A stretch of 5,018 nt of DNA from Candidatus Faecivivens stercoravium (GCA_018712425.1 DVHA01000207.1:1-5018); one strand, 5' to 3'. Counted from the first letter of the stretch, positions 1 to 4,995 are shown. Notes: a model not told the origin generated them from the letters alone. Numbers and translations: made by a program.

Positions 1-55
1 TTTCCTTTTTCCTGTTTGGTGCAGCGTTTAAGGGTGCGATGATGGGCCCCGAAAA

Positions 56-79
56 CCGGACGGCAAACCCCATGTCCGG
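56..79. repeat. inverted repeat CCGGAC/GTCCGG
   Basis: CCGGAC (56-61) and GTCCGG (74-79) are perfect 6-base arms around a 12-base loop. Further outer pairing is possible between AACCGG just left of it and CCGGTT near 89-94. No T run follows on either side, so it is not a standard intrinsic terminator. It may be part of a composite intergenic repeat together with the palindromes to its right. Confidence 0.45.
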
Positions 80-129
80 CCCGCTAACCCGGTTTGATTG
101 CGGCGGGGCGAAGATTATAAGTTTAGGGT

Positions 130-151
130 CAAGCCCTTTTTAAAGGGCTTG
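130..151. repeat. perfect palindrome CAAGCCCTTT/AAAGGGCTTG, possible 3' end structure of the pyr transcript
   Basis: Two perfect 10-base arms (130-139 and 142-151) are separated by TT. In the pyrF direction it would form a strong hairpin about 130 bases after the pyrF stop. What follows on that strand is ACCCTAAACTTATAATC, which lacks a terminator-like T tract, so a role in termination or 3' end protection is possible but not shown. The half-site GCAAGCCCTT recurs at 4974-4983, near the other end of the window. Confidence 0.6.
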
Positions 152-160
152 CGGGAGTGG

Positions 161-177
161 AGGGGGCAGAGCCCCTT
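161..177. repeat. GGGGC-AGA-GCCCC hairpin
   Basis: GGGGC (163-167) and GCCCC (171-175) pair around AGA, and the outer A161-T177 and G162-T176 (a wobble pair as RNA) extend the stem to seven pairs. It lies ten bases right of the larger palindrome. The combination of a GGGGCTCTGCCCC hairpin and an AAGCCCTTT palindrome looks to me like a dispersed intergenic repeat of GC-rich Clostridia. That is a recollection, not a checked fact. Confidence 0.5.
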
Positions 178-238
178 CCCTTGCAGTCAGTTTTTGTACT
201 TCCGAAGCTGGCCACGGCTTTGCCACTGATAACGAAAC

Positions 239-279
239 GTGCGCAGCACCCAAAATATGCTTCAAAAAAGACTCCAAAC
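239..279 (-). repeat. left copy of a T-rich plus small-hairpin repeat, directly after the pyrF stop
   Basis: Read on the minus strand, this begins at the base after the pyrF stop codon: GTTT, then GTCTTTTTTGA, then TATTTTGGGTGCTGC, then GCAC. The right end of the window (4918-4962, plus strand) shows the same order of blocks, including a shared TTTTGGGTGCTGC. Both copies can form a small GTGC/GCAC hairpin, with loop TGC here and TGCT there. Each copy lies downstream of a gene and is read in that gene's direction. The role is unknown. Confidence 0.5.
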
Positions 280-1221
280 TTACTTCAGGTTGATATACGA
301 GCAGATATCTTCCTTCATCCGCAGCGCTTCTCTTCTGGCGGCGCCGGCGAAATCCTGCTCATCGCAGCCCTCCTTCTTGTAGGCGCAGATGATGCTGCGG
401 GAGGCGTTGACGATTGCGCCCAGCCCCTGCCCGTCAAACGCGCCGGAAACCCCTTTTCCGCCGCCGCCCTGGGCGCCGTAGCCGGGGACGAGGAAGAAGG
501 TGTGGGGGAGCTTCTGACGCAGCTCGGCCAGCTGTTCGGGGTAGGTGGCCCCGACGACCGCGCCGACCGAGGTGTAGCCGTATTCCGATTCGCCCACTTC
601 TTTGCCCCAGTTCTCGCACATCTCGCCCATCACTTCATAGACGTTGCCGGAGGGGAAGCCCTTTTTGTTGTAGAGCTTGCGGTCCTGCAATTCGCCGGAA
701 GAGGGGTTGCTGGTCTTGACGAGGACGAAGATCCCCTTGTCAAACTCCTTGCAGGGGGTGAGCAGCGGCTTAATCCCATCGGTGCCGAGATAGCCGTTGA
801 CCGTCAGCGCGTCCGCGCCGAAGGGGGCGACCTTCTTGCCGTACAGCTCGGTCTCGCCGAGGTAGGCGGTGGCGTAGGCTTCCATCGTCGAGCCGATGTC
901 GTTGCGCTTGCCGTCGGCGATGACGTACATCCCTTTCTTCTGGGCGTAGGAGACGGTCTCGGCAAAGGTCTTCATCCCGTACCAGCCGTAGGCTTCATAA
1001 TAGGCGGCCTGGGGCTTGACGGCGGGGACGATGTCGCAGAGGGCGTCGATCAGCCCGCAGTTGAATTCCAGCACCGCCTTCGACGCCGCTTCCAGCGGGT
1101 CGGCAATACCGGCGTACTTCTCCCGGATGAATTCCGGGACGTAGGAGAAGCTGGGGTCCAGCCCCGCGACGGTCGGGTTTTTGGTTTCGATGATGCGCTT
1201 GATTAAACGGTCAAAAGACAT
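280..1221 (-). CDS. pyrF: orotidine 5'-phosphate decarboxylase, class 2
   Basis: Cytosolic enzyme that decarboxylates OMP to UMP, the last step of de novo pyrimidine synthesis. The 313-residue product has the OMP decarboxylase barrel in its longer class 2 form. Visible motifs are AGLDPS near residue 19, AVKPQ at 67-71 (substrate strand), the catalytic DGKRNDIGST at 103-112 with Asp103, Lys105 and Asp108, a VPGYGAQGG phosphate-binding loop at 245-253, and NASR at 272-275. All expected catalytic residues are present, and the length is at or slightly above the usual for this subfamily. The ATG at 1221 has an AAGGAGGA ribosome binding site seven bases upstream. The gene lies 34 bases after pyrC and appears to be the last gene of the operon, so it should be controlled by the PyrR attenuator ahead of pyrR. 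The assignment is close to certain. Confidence 0.97.
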   Translation of the reverse strand: MSFDRLIKRIIETKNPTVAGLDPSFSYVPEFIREKYAGIADPLEAASKAVLEFNCGLIDALCDIVPAVKPQAAYYEAYGWYGMKTFAETVSYAQKKGMYVIADGKRNDIGSTMEAYATAYLGETELYGKKVAPFGADALTVNGYLGTDGIKPLLTPCKEFDKGIFVLVKTSNPSSGELQDRKLYNKKGFPSGNVYEVMGEMCENWGKEVGESEYGYTSVGAVVGATYPEQLAELRQKLPHTFFLVPGYGAQGGGGKGVSGAFDGQGLGAIVNASRSIICAYKKEGCDEQDFAGAARREALRMKEDICSYINLK

Positions 1222-1255
1222 TTTGGGTTCCTCCTTGTGTCAATTCTTTGCGTTT

Positions 1256-2542
1256 TTACATTTCGTCTTCCAGATTGTATACGATTTCACCCCGGCAGAG
1301 GGTCGTCACGACCTTCCCCTGGAGCGTCATCCCTTTGAATACCGTGTTCTTGGATTTGGAGTGGAGCTTTGCGGGGTCGACCGTCCACTTCATCTCCGGG
1401 TCGGCGATGGCGATGTCGGCGGGCCCGCCCTCTTCGAGGCAGCCGCCCGGGATTCCCAGCAGGCTGGCCGGCGTCTCGCTCATCATCTCCACCAGCCGCC
1501 TCAGCGAGATGACCCCGGTCTTCACCAGGTAGGTGTAGCAGGCGGCGAAGCTGGTCTCCAGCCCGACGACCCCGTTGGGGGCCTTCAGGAAATCGGCCTT
1601 CTCTTCCGCCGCATGGGGGGCGTGGTCGGTGATGATGCAGTCGATTGTCCCGTCGGCAATGCCGCCCAGCACCGCCCGGATGTCCTTCTGTTCCCGGAGC
1701 GGCGGGTTCATCCGGTAGTCGGCGTCCCGGCTGAGAAGCTTTTCGTGGTCGAGGATGAAATAGTGGGGGGCGGTCTCACAGGTGACCTTGACCCCGCATC
1801 GCTTCGCGTGGCGGATCAGCTCGACCGAGCCTTTGGTCGAGACGTGGCAGATGTGGACGGGCACCCCGGCCGAGTCGGCGAGGCAGATCTCCCGGGCGGT
1901 GACCGCGTCTTCGCTCGCCCGGTCCATGCCGGGGACCCCCAGCGTCCGGGAGACGTCGCCCTTGTGCATGATCCCGCCGTTAATCAGGTCGAGGTCTTCG
2001 CAGTGGGAGAGGACCATCCGGCCGGCGCAGTCGGCGTGCCGCATCCCCTCCATCATCACCCGGGCGTTTTTGACCGGCCGCCCGTCGTCCGAGAAGGCGA
2101 CCGCCCCGGCGGCTTTCAGCGCCGCCATATCGGTGACCGTCTCCCCTTGCATCCCCTTGGTGACGCAGGCGACAGGGTAGACCCGGGCCTTGGCGTCCTT
2201 CGCCTTGTCCAGGATATACCGGACCACTTCCGGCGTATCCACCGGCGGGGTGGTGTTGGGCATACAGGCGACCGACGTCACCCCGCCCGCCGCCGCCGCG
2301 GCGCAGCCGGTATAGATATCCTCCTTATGGGTCTGGCCGGGGTCCCGCAGGTGGACGTGCATGTCGACAAACCCCGGCAGCACCAGCTTGCCGGAAGCGT
2401 CGATCACCTCGGTCCCCTCCGGGAGGTCGGTGATGAAATCTTCGCTGATTTTTACGATTTTGTCCCCGTCGGCGAGGATGTGGTAGAGTCCGTCGATGCC
2501 GTTTTTCGGGCTGATGACCCGCCCGCCTTCGATTAGTATCAT
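1256..2542 (-). CDS. pyrC: dihydroorotase, class I
   Basis: Zinc-dependent cytosolic amidohydrolase that interconverts N-carbamoyl-L-aspartate and dihydroorotate, the third step of UMP synthesis. The 428-residue product has the standard length and order of the class I (Bacillus PyrC-like) family. An N-terminal beta segment leads to GFVDMHVHLRDPG at 57-69, with metal ligands His62 and His64. MPNTTP follows at 94-99, then FSDDG at 150-154 (the usual Asp ligand region), SHCED at 179-183 (His180), ICHVST at 231-236 (His233) and TDHAPH at 305-310 with the catalytic Asp306. The C-terminal part returns to the small composite domain (GGPADIAIAD near 372-381). The ATG at 2542 is preceded by GAGAGG at an 8-base spacing. 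It sits 34 bases after the HD-domain gene and 34 before pyrF, consistent with one transcript. A hydantoinase or allantoinase is much less likely, given the LRDPG, FSDDG and TDHAPH signatures and the pyr context. Confidence 0.96.
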   Translation of the reverse strand: MILIEGGRVISPKNGIDGLYHILADGDKIVKISEDFITDLPEGTEVIDASGKLVLPGFVDMHVHLRDPGQTHKEDIYTGCAAAAAGGVTSVACMPNTTPPVDTPEVVRYILDKAKDAKARVYPVACVTKGMQGETVTDMAALKAAGAVAFSDDGRPVKNARVMMEGMRHADCAGRMVLSHCEDLDLINGGIMHKGDVSRTLGVPGMDRASEDAVTAREICLADSAGVPVHICHVSTKGSVELIRHAKRCGVKVTCETAPHYFILDHEKLLSRDADYRMNPPLREQKDIRAVLGGIADGTIDCIITDHAPHAAEEKADFLKAPNGVVGLETSFAACYTYLVKTGVISLRRLVEMMSETPASLLGIPGGCLEEGGPADIAIADPEMKWTVDPAKLHSKSKNTVFKGMTLQGKVVTTLCRGEIVYNLEDEM

Positions 2543-2576
2543 AAGCTCTGCCTCTCTATCAAAAAATTTTTATCGG

Positions 2577-3251
2577 TTAGTGGAGCAGCTCTTTCAGCGC
2601 CTCCTGCCCCGGCCCGTAGTCGGCGCGGGCCTCTGAAAGGAGGGCTTCGTAAAACTGCCGGGCGGCCGCCTCCCTTGAAGCGGCGATTTCCCGGGCCCGC
2701 CGGGTAAAAAAGCGGGTGTAGAGCTTCTCCAGCTTGAATTTATACTCCCGGAAGAAGGATTCTTCGGTGTCCCCAGCCCCGTCCGAGATGGTCCCGTCGG
2801 GGCGTTTTGTGTAGAGCGGTTCCCCCAGCGCCCCCTGGTAGAGGAGGGTCCGGGCGGCGCCCATCGCCCCGGTGACGTCCAGCTTGTCGGCGTCGAAGAG
2901 GATTTTCGCCTCGATCGACTCCGGCGGGTGATCCGACCGGTAGCGGTGGGTGGCGATGCAGGCGGAAACCCGCTCGGCAAACGCCGGGTCAAACCCCTCT
3001 TCCAGCAGAAACCGCCTGGCCTTTTCCGCCCCGACTACCGCGTGGTCGAGAGAGGGGTTCTCCATCTGCTCCTTCCGCCCGACGTCGTGGAGGAGGCAGG
3101 CGGCGATCAGCAGGCCGGTGTCGGCTTCCTCATACCGGGCGATGTCCATCGCGAGGTAAAGGACCCGGTAGACGTGTTCCCGGTCGTGGGCGGCGTCGTC
3201 CATGCACCGGAGCATATACCGCTCAATTAAGTCAAAGGTTTCCCGTTCCAT
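2577..3251 (-). CDS. HD-domain phosphohydrolase, YpgQ/YedJ-like
   Basis: Soluble 224-residue protein with an HD metal-dependent phosphohydrolase fold and no signal peptide or membrane segment. The first conserved histidine lies in AHDREHVYRV (His26). The HD pair is LLHDVGRK (His55-Asp56). His70 (SLDHAVVG) and His102 (ATHRYRS) follow, and LFDADKLD holds Asp120 and Asp122. This order matches the YpgQ/YedJ group, in which B. subtilis YpgQ is reported as a nucleotide pyrophosphohydrolase. The true substrate here is not evident from sequence. The region after about residue 160 is a charged helical extension. The start at 3251 has GGAGG five bases upstream. It begins 12 bases after pyrR and ends 34 before pyrC, so it is almost certainly cotranscribed with them and under PyrR control. 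A nucleotide-pool or (p)ppGpp-like substrate is an inference from context only. Confidence 0.88.
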   Translation of the reverse strand: MERETFDLIERYMLRCMDDAAHDREHVYRVLYLAMDIARYEEADTGLLIAACLLHDVGRKEQMENPSLDHAVVGAEKARRFLLEEGFDPAFAERVSACIATHRYRSDHPPESIEAKILFDADKLDVTGAMGAARTLLYQGALGEPLYTKRPDGTISDGAGDTEESFFREYKFKLEKLYTRFFTRRAREIAASREAAARQFYEALLSEARADYGPGQEALKELLH

Positions 3252-3263
3252 AGGCCCCTCCGT

Positions 3264-3788
3264 TCAGCGGATGATGACGCAGTCCCGGCCGTCCCGTTCT
3301 TTGACAAAGACGCAGACCTCTTCCTCTCTTGAGGTGGGGACGTTTTTGCCGATGAAGTCGGCCCGGACGGGGAGTTCCCGGTGGCCGCGGTCGATTAAGA
3401 CCGCCAGCATGATGCAGCGGGGCCGCCCGATCGAGAGGATGCCGTCCATCGCGGCCCGGACGCTCCGGCCGGTGCAGATGACGTCGTCCACCAGCACCAC
3501 CCGTTTGCCGTCCAGCGGGAAGCCGATGCCCGGCTGCCCCGGCGGCGGGCCGTCCCGGGGGACGTCGTCCCGGTAGGGGGTGATGTCCAGCGTCCCGACG
3601 GGGATCTCCCGCTGCTCGACCGATTTGATCTTGTCGGCGATCCTTTGGGCCAGCTCGACCCCTCTCGAGACGATGCCGATGATGCAGAGGTCTTCCGCCC
3701 CCTTGCCCCGTTCGATGATCTCGTAGGAGATCCGGTTGATGGCCCGGCTCATCGCCTTTTCATCCATAATCAGCGCTTTTCCTTCCAT
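3264..3788 (-). CDS. pyrR: bifunctional PyrR: pyr mRNA-binding attenuation regulator and uracil phosphoribosyltransferase
   Basis: Cytosolic regulator that senses UMP/UTP and binds pyr leader RNA. Many family members also make UMP from uracil and PRPP. The 174-residue product aligns along its length with B. subtilis PyrR as I remember it: KALIMDEKAMSRAINRI at 4-20, GIVSRGVELAQRI at 38-50, DITPYRDD at 68-75, the PRPP-binding VVLVDDVICTGRSV at 97-110, and DRGHRELPVRADFIGKNVPT at 133-152. The loop between YRDD and the PRPP motif is Pro/Gly-rich and shorter than in Bacillus. I chose the ATG at 3788: AAAGGAG (3795-3801) lies six bases upstream, and the resulting N-terminus matches the family. An in-frame GTG at 3806 would add six residues, but it overlaps the ribosome binding site and abuts the terminator. 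As first gene of the operon it should control its own synthesis through the leader. Confidence 0.97.
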   Translation of the reverse strand: MEGKALIMDEKAMSRAINRISYEIIERGKGAEDLCIIGIVSRGVELAQRIADKIKSVEQREIPVGTLDITPYRDDVPRDGPPPGQPGIGFPLDGKRVVLVDDVICTGRSVRAAMDGILSIGRPRCIMLAVLIDRGHRELPVRADFIGKNVPTSREEEVCVFVKERDGRDCVIIR

Positions 3789-3794
3789 AACCGT

Positions 3795-3801
3795 CTCCTT
3801 T
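3795..3801 (-). promoter_or_regulatory. pyrR ribosome binding site (decides the start)
   Basis: AAAGGAG on the minus strand lies six bases before the ATG at 3788. It comes just after the T run of the leader terminator, so translation of pyrR depends on read-through. Its position argues against the upstream in-frame GTG at 3806. Confidence 0.85.
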
Positions 3802-3806
3802 CGCAC

Positions 3807-3847
3807 AAAAAACCAGGCTGCCGGGGGATAACCTGACAGCCTGGTTT
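3807..3847 (-). terminator. intrinsic terminator of the pyr leader (PyrR attenuator)
   Basis: On the minus strand AAACCAGGCTG (3847-3837) and CAGCCTGGTTT (3820-3810) are perfectly complementary 11-base arms around a 16-base loop. The second arm ends in a run of six T (3812-3807). It lies downstream of the promoter and about 20 bases ahead of pyrR, which is exactly where a PyrR-controlled attenuator belongs. It should form when PyrR-UMP holds the upstream hairpin, stopping transcription before pyrR. Confidence 0.93.
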
Positions 3848-3873
3848 ACCTTTACGCACCTATCCTGCGGGTA

Positions 3874-3889
3874 TACCTGCCCCCAGGTA
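3874..3889 (-). other. small leader hairpin TACCTG/CAGGTA, between PyrR site and terminator
   Basis: Perfect 6-base arms around a GGGG loop on the minus strand. This segment, together with GGTTT at 3901-3897, lies where the antiterminator strands are expected. One possible antiterminator pairs GGTTT and ACCT of this region with AGGTAAACC at the base of the terminator. I could not settle the fold by eye. Confidence 0.4.
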
Positions 3890-3902
3890 AGAAAGCAAAC
3901 CG

Positions 3903-3933
3903 CCTTGTCAGCCTCACGGGACCAACTTAAAGG
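3903..3933 (-). promoter_or_regulatory. PyrR-binding RNA hairpin (anti-antiterminator)
   Basis: The minus-strand RNA contains GGUCCCGUGAGGCUGAC, which fits the known PyrR-binding consensus ARUCCNGNGAGGYU except for G in place of the first A. A fitting secondary structure can be drawn. CCUU (3933-3930) pairs with AAGG (3906-3903). UAA (3929-3927) bulges on the 5' side. GUU pairs with GAC and GGUC with GGCU, closing a CCGUGA hexaloop (3919-3914) that matches the CNGNGA loop. Binding of PyrR with UMP/UTP should stabilise it and favour the downstream terminator. Confidence 0.92.
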
Positions 3934-4005
3934 GATTTCGAGACGGACCTGCCGCCTCCCGCACTCGGATCTTTCAGTTTTTGTTCGCGCACTCATATTA
4001 GTATT

Positions 4006-4034
4006 ATTGTACAGGAAACCGCCCTTTTTGTAAA
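4006..4034 (-). promoter_or_regulatory. sigma-A-type promoter of the pyr operon
   Basis: On the minus strand the -35 box is TTTACA (4034-4029), the spacer is 17 bases (4028-4012), and the -10 box is TACAAT (4011-4006). Each box matches 5 of 6 consensus bases at optimal spacing. The start of transcription should be near 3999, giving a leader of about 210 bases before pyrR that contains the whole attenuator. The -35 box sits inside an inverted repeat (4021-4038). Confidence 0.85.
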
Positions 4035-4038
4035 GGGC
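4021..4038. repeat. inverted repeat GCCCTTT/AAAGGGC over the pyr -35 box
   Basis: Perfect 7-base arms (4021-4027 and 4032-4038) with the 4-base centre TTGT. It overlaps the -35 element and the first part of the spacer of the pyr promoter. No T run follows on either strand, so it is not a clear terminator. Its position is that of an operator, but no binding protein can be named. Confidence 0.6.
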
Positions 4039-4062
4039 CAACAGCGGATAATTTTGAGAAGT

Positions 4063-4101
4063 TTTTCCGCGTATTTTGTGAACACTCACCATCTTTTCCG
4101 C
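4063..4101. repeat. direct repeats TTTTCCGC, 31 bases apart
   Basis: TTTTCCGC occurs at 4063-4070 and 4094-4101, a period of 31 bases or about three helical turns. Both copies lie between the divergent promoters, the first about 29 bases upstream of the pyr -35 box. Two 8-base copies in AT-rich DNA may be chance. Helical phasing is the only reason to record them as possible protein sites. Confidence 0.3.
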
Positions 4102-4138
4102 ATAAAACCGCGCAGTTTGCCGAAAAGCGTCTTTTGGA

Positions 4139-4167
4139 TTGCATTTTATCCCCATTCATGCTAAGAT
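4139..4167 (+). promoter_or_regulatory. possible promoter of the DUF4364 gene
   Basis: TTGCAT (4139-4144), a 17-base spacer, and TAAGAT (4162-4167). The boxes match consensus at 3 and 4 of 6 positions, so this is a modest candidate supported mostly by spacing and by being the best site upstream of the gene. It implies a start near 4174 and a 5' untranslated region of about 120 bases. Confidence 0.45.
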
Positions 4168-4187
4168 TAAGAGGTGAATCCAGCTTG

Positions 4188-4227
4188 TCGGAAAAGTCTT
4201 TCTAACAAAAGAAAAGACACCTTCCGA
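4188..4227 (+). other. 5'-UTR hairpin upstream of the DUF4364 gene
   Basis: TCGGAA (4188-4193) pairs with TTCCGA (4222-4227). Inside it, GTCTTTC (4196-4202) pairs with GAAAAGAC (4211-4218), with one bulged A. No T tract follows, so it is not an intrinsic terminator. It may be an mRNA leader structure. Part of it resembles sequence 3' of the gene (4912-4935). Confidence 0.4.
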
Positions 4228-4292
4228 TGCGCTCAAAAAATTCAATCACATTTTACCGGCGGCAGGCCGGTTTTGGGAAGGGGGCGGCCAGT

Positions 4293-4862
4293 ATGGCAGA
4301 TTTTGAGGACGGCCGGATTGCCGGCGTATCCCCCGGCGGGGTCCGGGACCCATATATCGTCAAGATTCTGATCTGTTTTTTGATGGACAGGGTGGGCCGC
4401 CCGGTCACCGAACAGCAGCTGATCGAGGTGCTGGCGAGCGCCCAGTCGGTCAATTACTTCCTCCTGACCTCGACCTTCGCGGAGCTGAAACGGCTGGGGC
4501 ACCTGCGGGAGCATGGCGGCAAGTACACCCTCACCCCCCTGGGCGAGGAGACGGCGCGGAAGCTCTCGTCCGAGCTGCCGGTCGCCCTCCGGGAGCGGGT
4601 GCTGGAGACGGCCGGCTGCCTCCGGCAGAAAAGCCGCCTCCAGCGGGAGACCAGCGTTTCGGTCACCGGCGGGGAAGAGGGGTACCGGGTGGAATTTTCC
4701 TTCCACGACGGGGAGTTGGAGTTTATGCGCCTGTCCCTTTACGCGCCGGACCTTCCCCAGGCGGAGAAACTGCGGGACCAGCTGCTGCGGCAGTACCAGC
4801 AGCTGTATATCGACCTGATCAACCGCCTGACCCGCCCGCAGGAGGATGAGGGGCAGACCTGA
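4293..4862 (+). CDS. DUF4364 family winged-helix protein, putative regulator
   Basis: A 189-residue soluble protein that I recognise as DUF4364, a Clostridia-associated family of unknown function. Residues 20-95 look like a winged helix-turn-helix: DPYIVKILICFLMDRVGRPV (19-38), a recognition region VNYFLLTSTFAELKRLGHL (53-71), and a wing GGKYTLTPLGEETA (75-88). Residues 115-180 form the C-terminal part, with alternating strands (SVSVTGGEEGYRVEFSF, LEFMRLSLYAPD) and a final helix (AEKLRDQLLRQYQQLYIDLINRL). I chose the ATG at 4293: AAGGGG (4278-4283) is nine bases upstream and MADFEDGRI is a reasonable N-terminus. An in-frame ATG at 4227 would add 22 basic residues, but it lies in the stem of a hairpin. 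The gene is divergent from the pyr operon. Control of that operon is possible but not shown. Confidence 0.85.
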   Translation: MADFEDGRIAGVSPGGVRDPYIVKILICFLMDRVGRPVTEQQLIEVLASAQSVNYFLLTSTFAELKRLGHLREHGGKYTLTPLGEETARKLSSELPVALRERVLETAGCLRQKSRLQRETSVSVTGGEEGYRVEFSFHDGELEFMRLSLYAPDLPQAEKLRDQLLRQYQQLYIDLINRLTRPQEDEGQT

Positions 4863-4911
4863 TATTTTTTCATTGCGAAACAGGGCGCTTCTCGGAAAAG
4901 GAAGGCACCTT

Positions 4912-4962
4912 CAGCTTGTTTAAAATGTCTTTTTGAGTATTTTTTGGGTGCTGCTGCACACC
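4912..4962 (+). repeat. right copy of the T-rich plus small-hairpin repeat
   Basis: CAGCTTGTTTAAAATGTCTTT, then TTGAGTATTTTTTGGGTGCTGC, then TGCACACC. The part from 4918 aligns with the block after pyrF (239-279, minus strand), sharing GTTT, GTCTTTTT, TATTTT and TTTTGGGTGCTGC in order. GTGC-TGCT-GCAC forms the same little hairpin with a one-base larger loop. The first 24 bases also resemble 4181-4204 (CAGCTTGT and AAAA/GTCTTT). Confidence 0.5.
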
Positions 4963-4995
4963 GGTCTTGCTTCGCAAGCCCTTAGAAAATTGTTT

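Larger units (their letters stand above)
1..279. other. non-coding region downstream of pyrF, rich in inverted repeats
   Basis: I see no convincing gene here on either strand: the open frames are short or are antisense continuations across pyrF. The stretch follows the stop codon of pyrF and holds at least three inverted repeats (56-79, 130-151, 161-177) plus a T-rich/hairpin repeat (239-279) that resembles a copy near the right end of the window. None of the hairpins, read in the direction of pyrF transcription, is followed by a clean run of T, so the end of the pyr transcript cannot be placed with confidence. The absence of a gene for 279 bases after pyrF suggests that pyrF is the last gene of the operon. 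Confidence 0.6.

Noticed and set aside
157..1206. Long plus-strand open frame opposite pyrF (349 codons)
   Set aside because: It is antisense to a gene with all family motifs. High GC at third codon positions keeps the opposite strand free of stops, and the product has the low-complexity G/V/A/D/R-rich look of a shadow frame.
1181..2536. Long plus-strand open frame opposite pyrC (451 codons)
   Set aside because: It overlaps pyrC almost end to end with no recognisable domain and no convincing ribosome binding site. It is explained by GC-driven lack of antisense stops.
2561..2571. AAAAAATTTTT tract between the HD gene and pyrC as a terminator or promoter
   Set aside because: There is no GC stem next to it and no matched -35/-10 pair. 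It is a short AT spacer within an operon.
3789..3806. Upstream GTG start for pyrR at 3806
   Set aside because: It would place the ribosome binding site AAAGGAG inside the coding sequence and add residues not seen in the family, and the T run of the terminator lies directly before it.
3760..3996. Leader open frame starting at an ATG about four bases after the predicted pyr transcription start (continuing from 4155 in the same frame)
   Set aside because: It has no room for a ribosome binding site, runs through the PyrR hairpin and terminator, and overlaps pyrR out of frame. Its length is probably chance.
4227..4292. Upstream ATG start for the DUF4364 gene at 4227
   Set aside because: The ATG lies at the end of a hairpin stem with no good ribosome binding site, and the extra 22 residues are basic and unlike a DUF4364 N-terminus. 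The ATG at 4293 has AAGGGG at suitable spacing.
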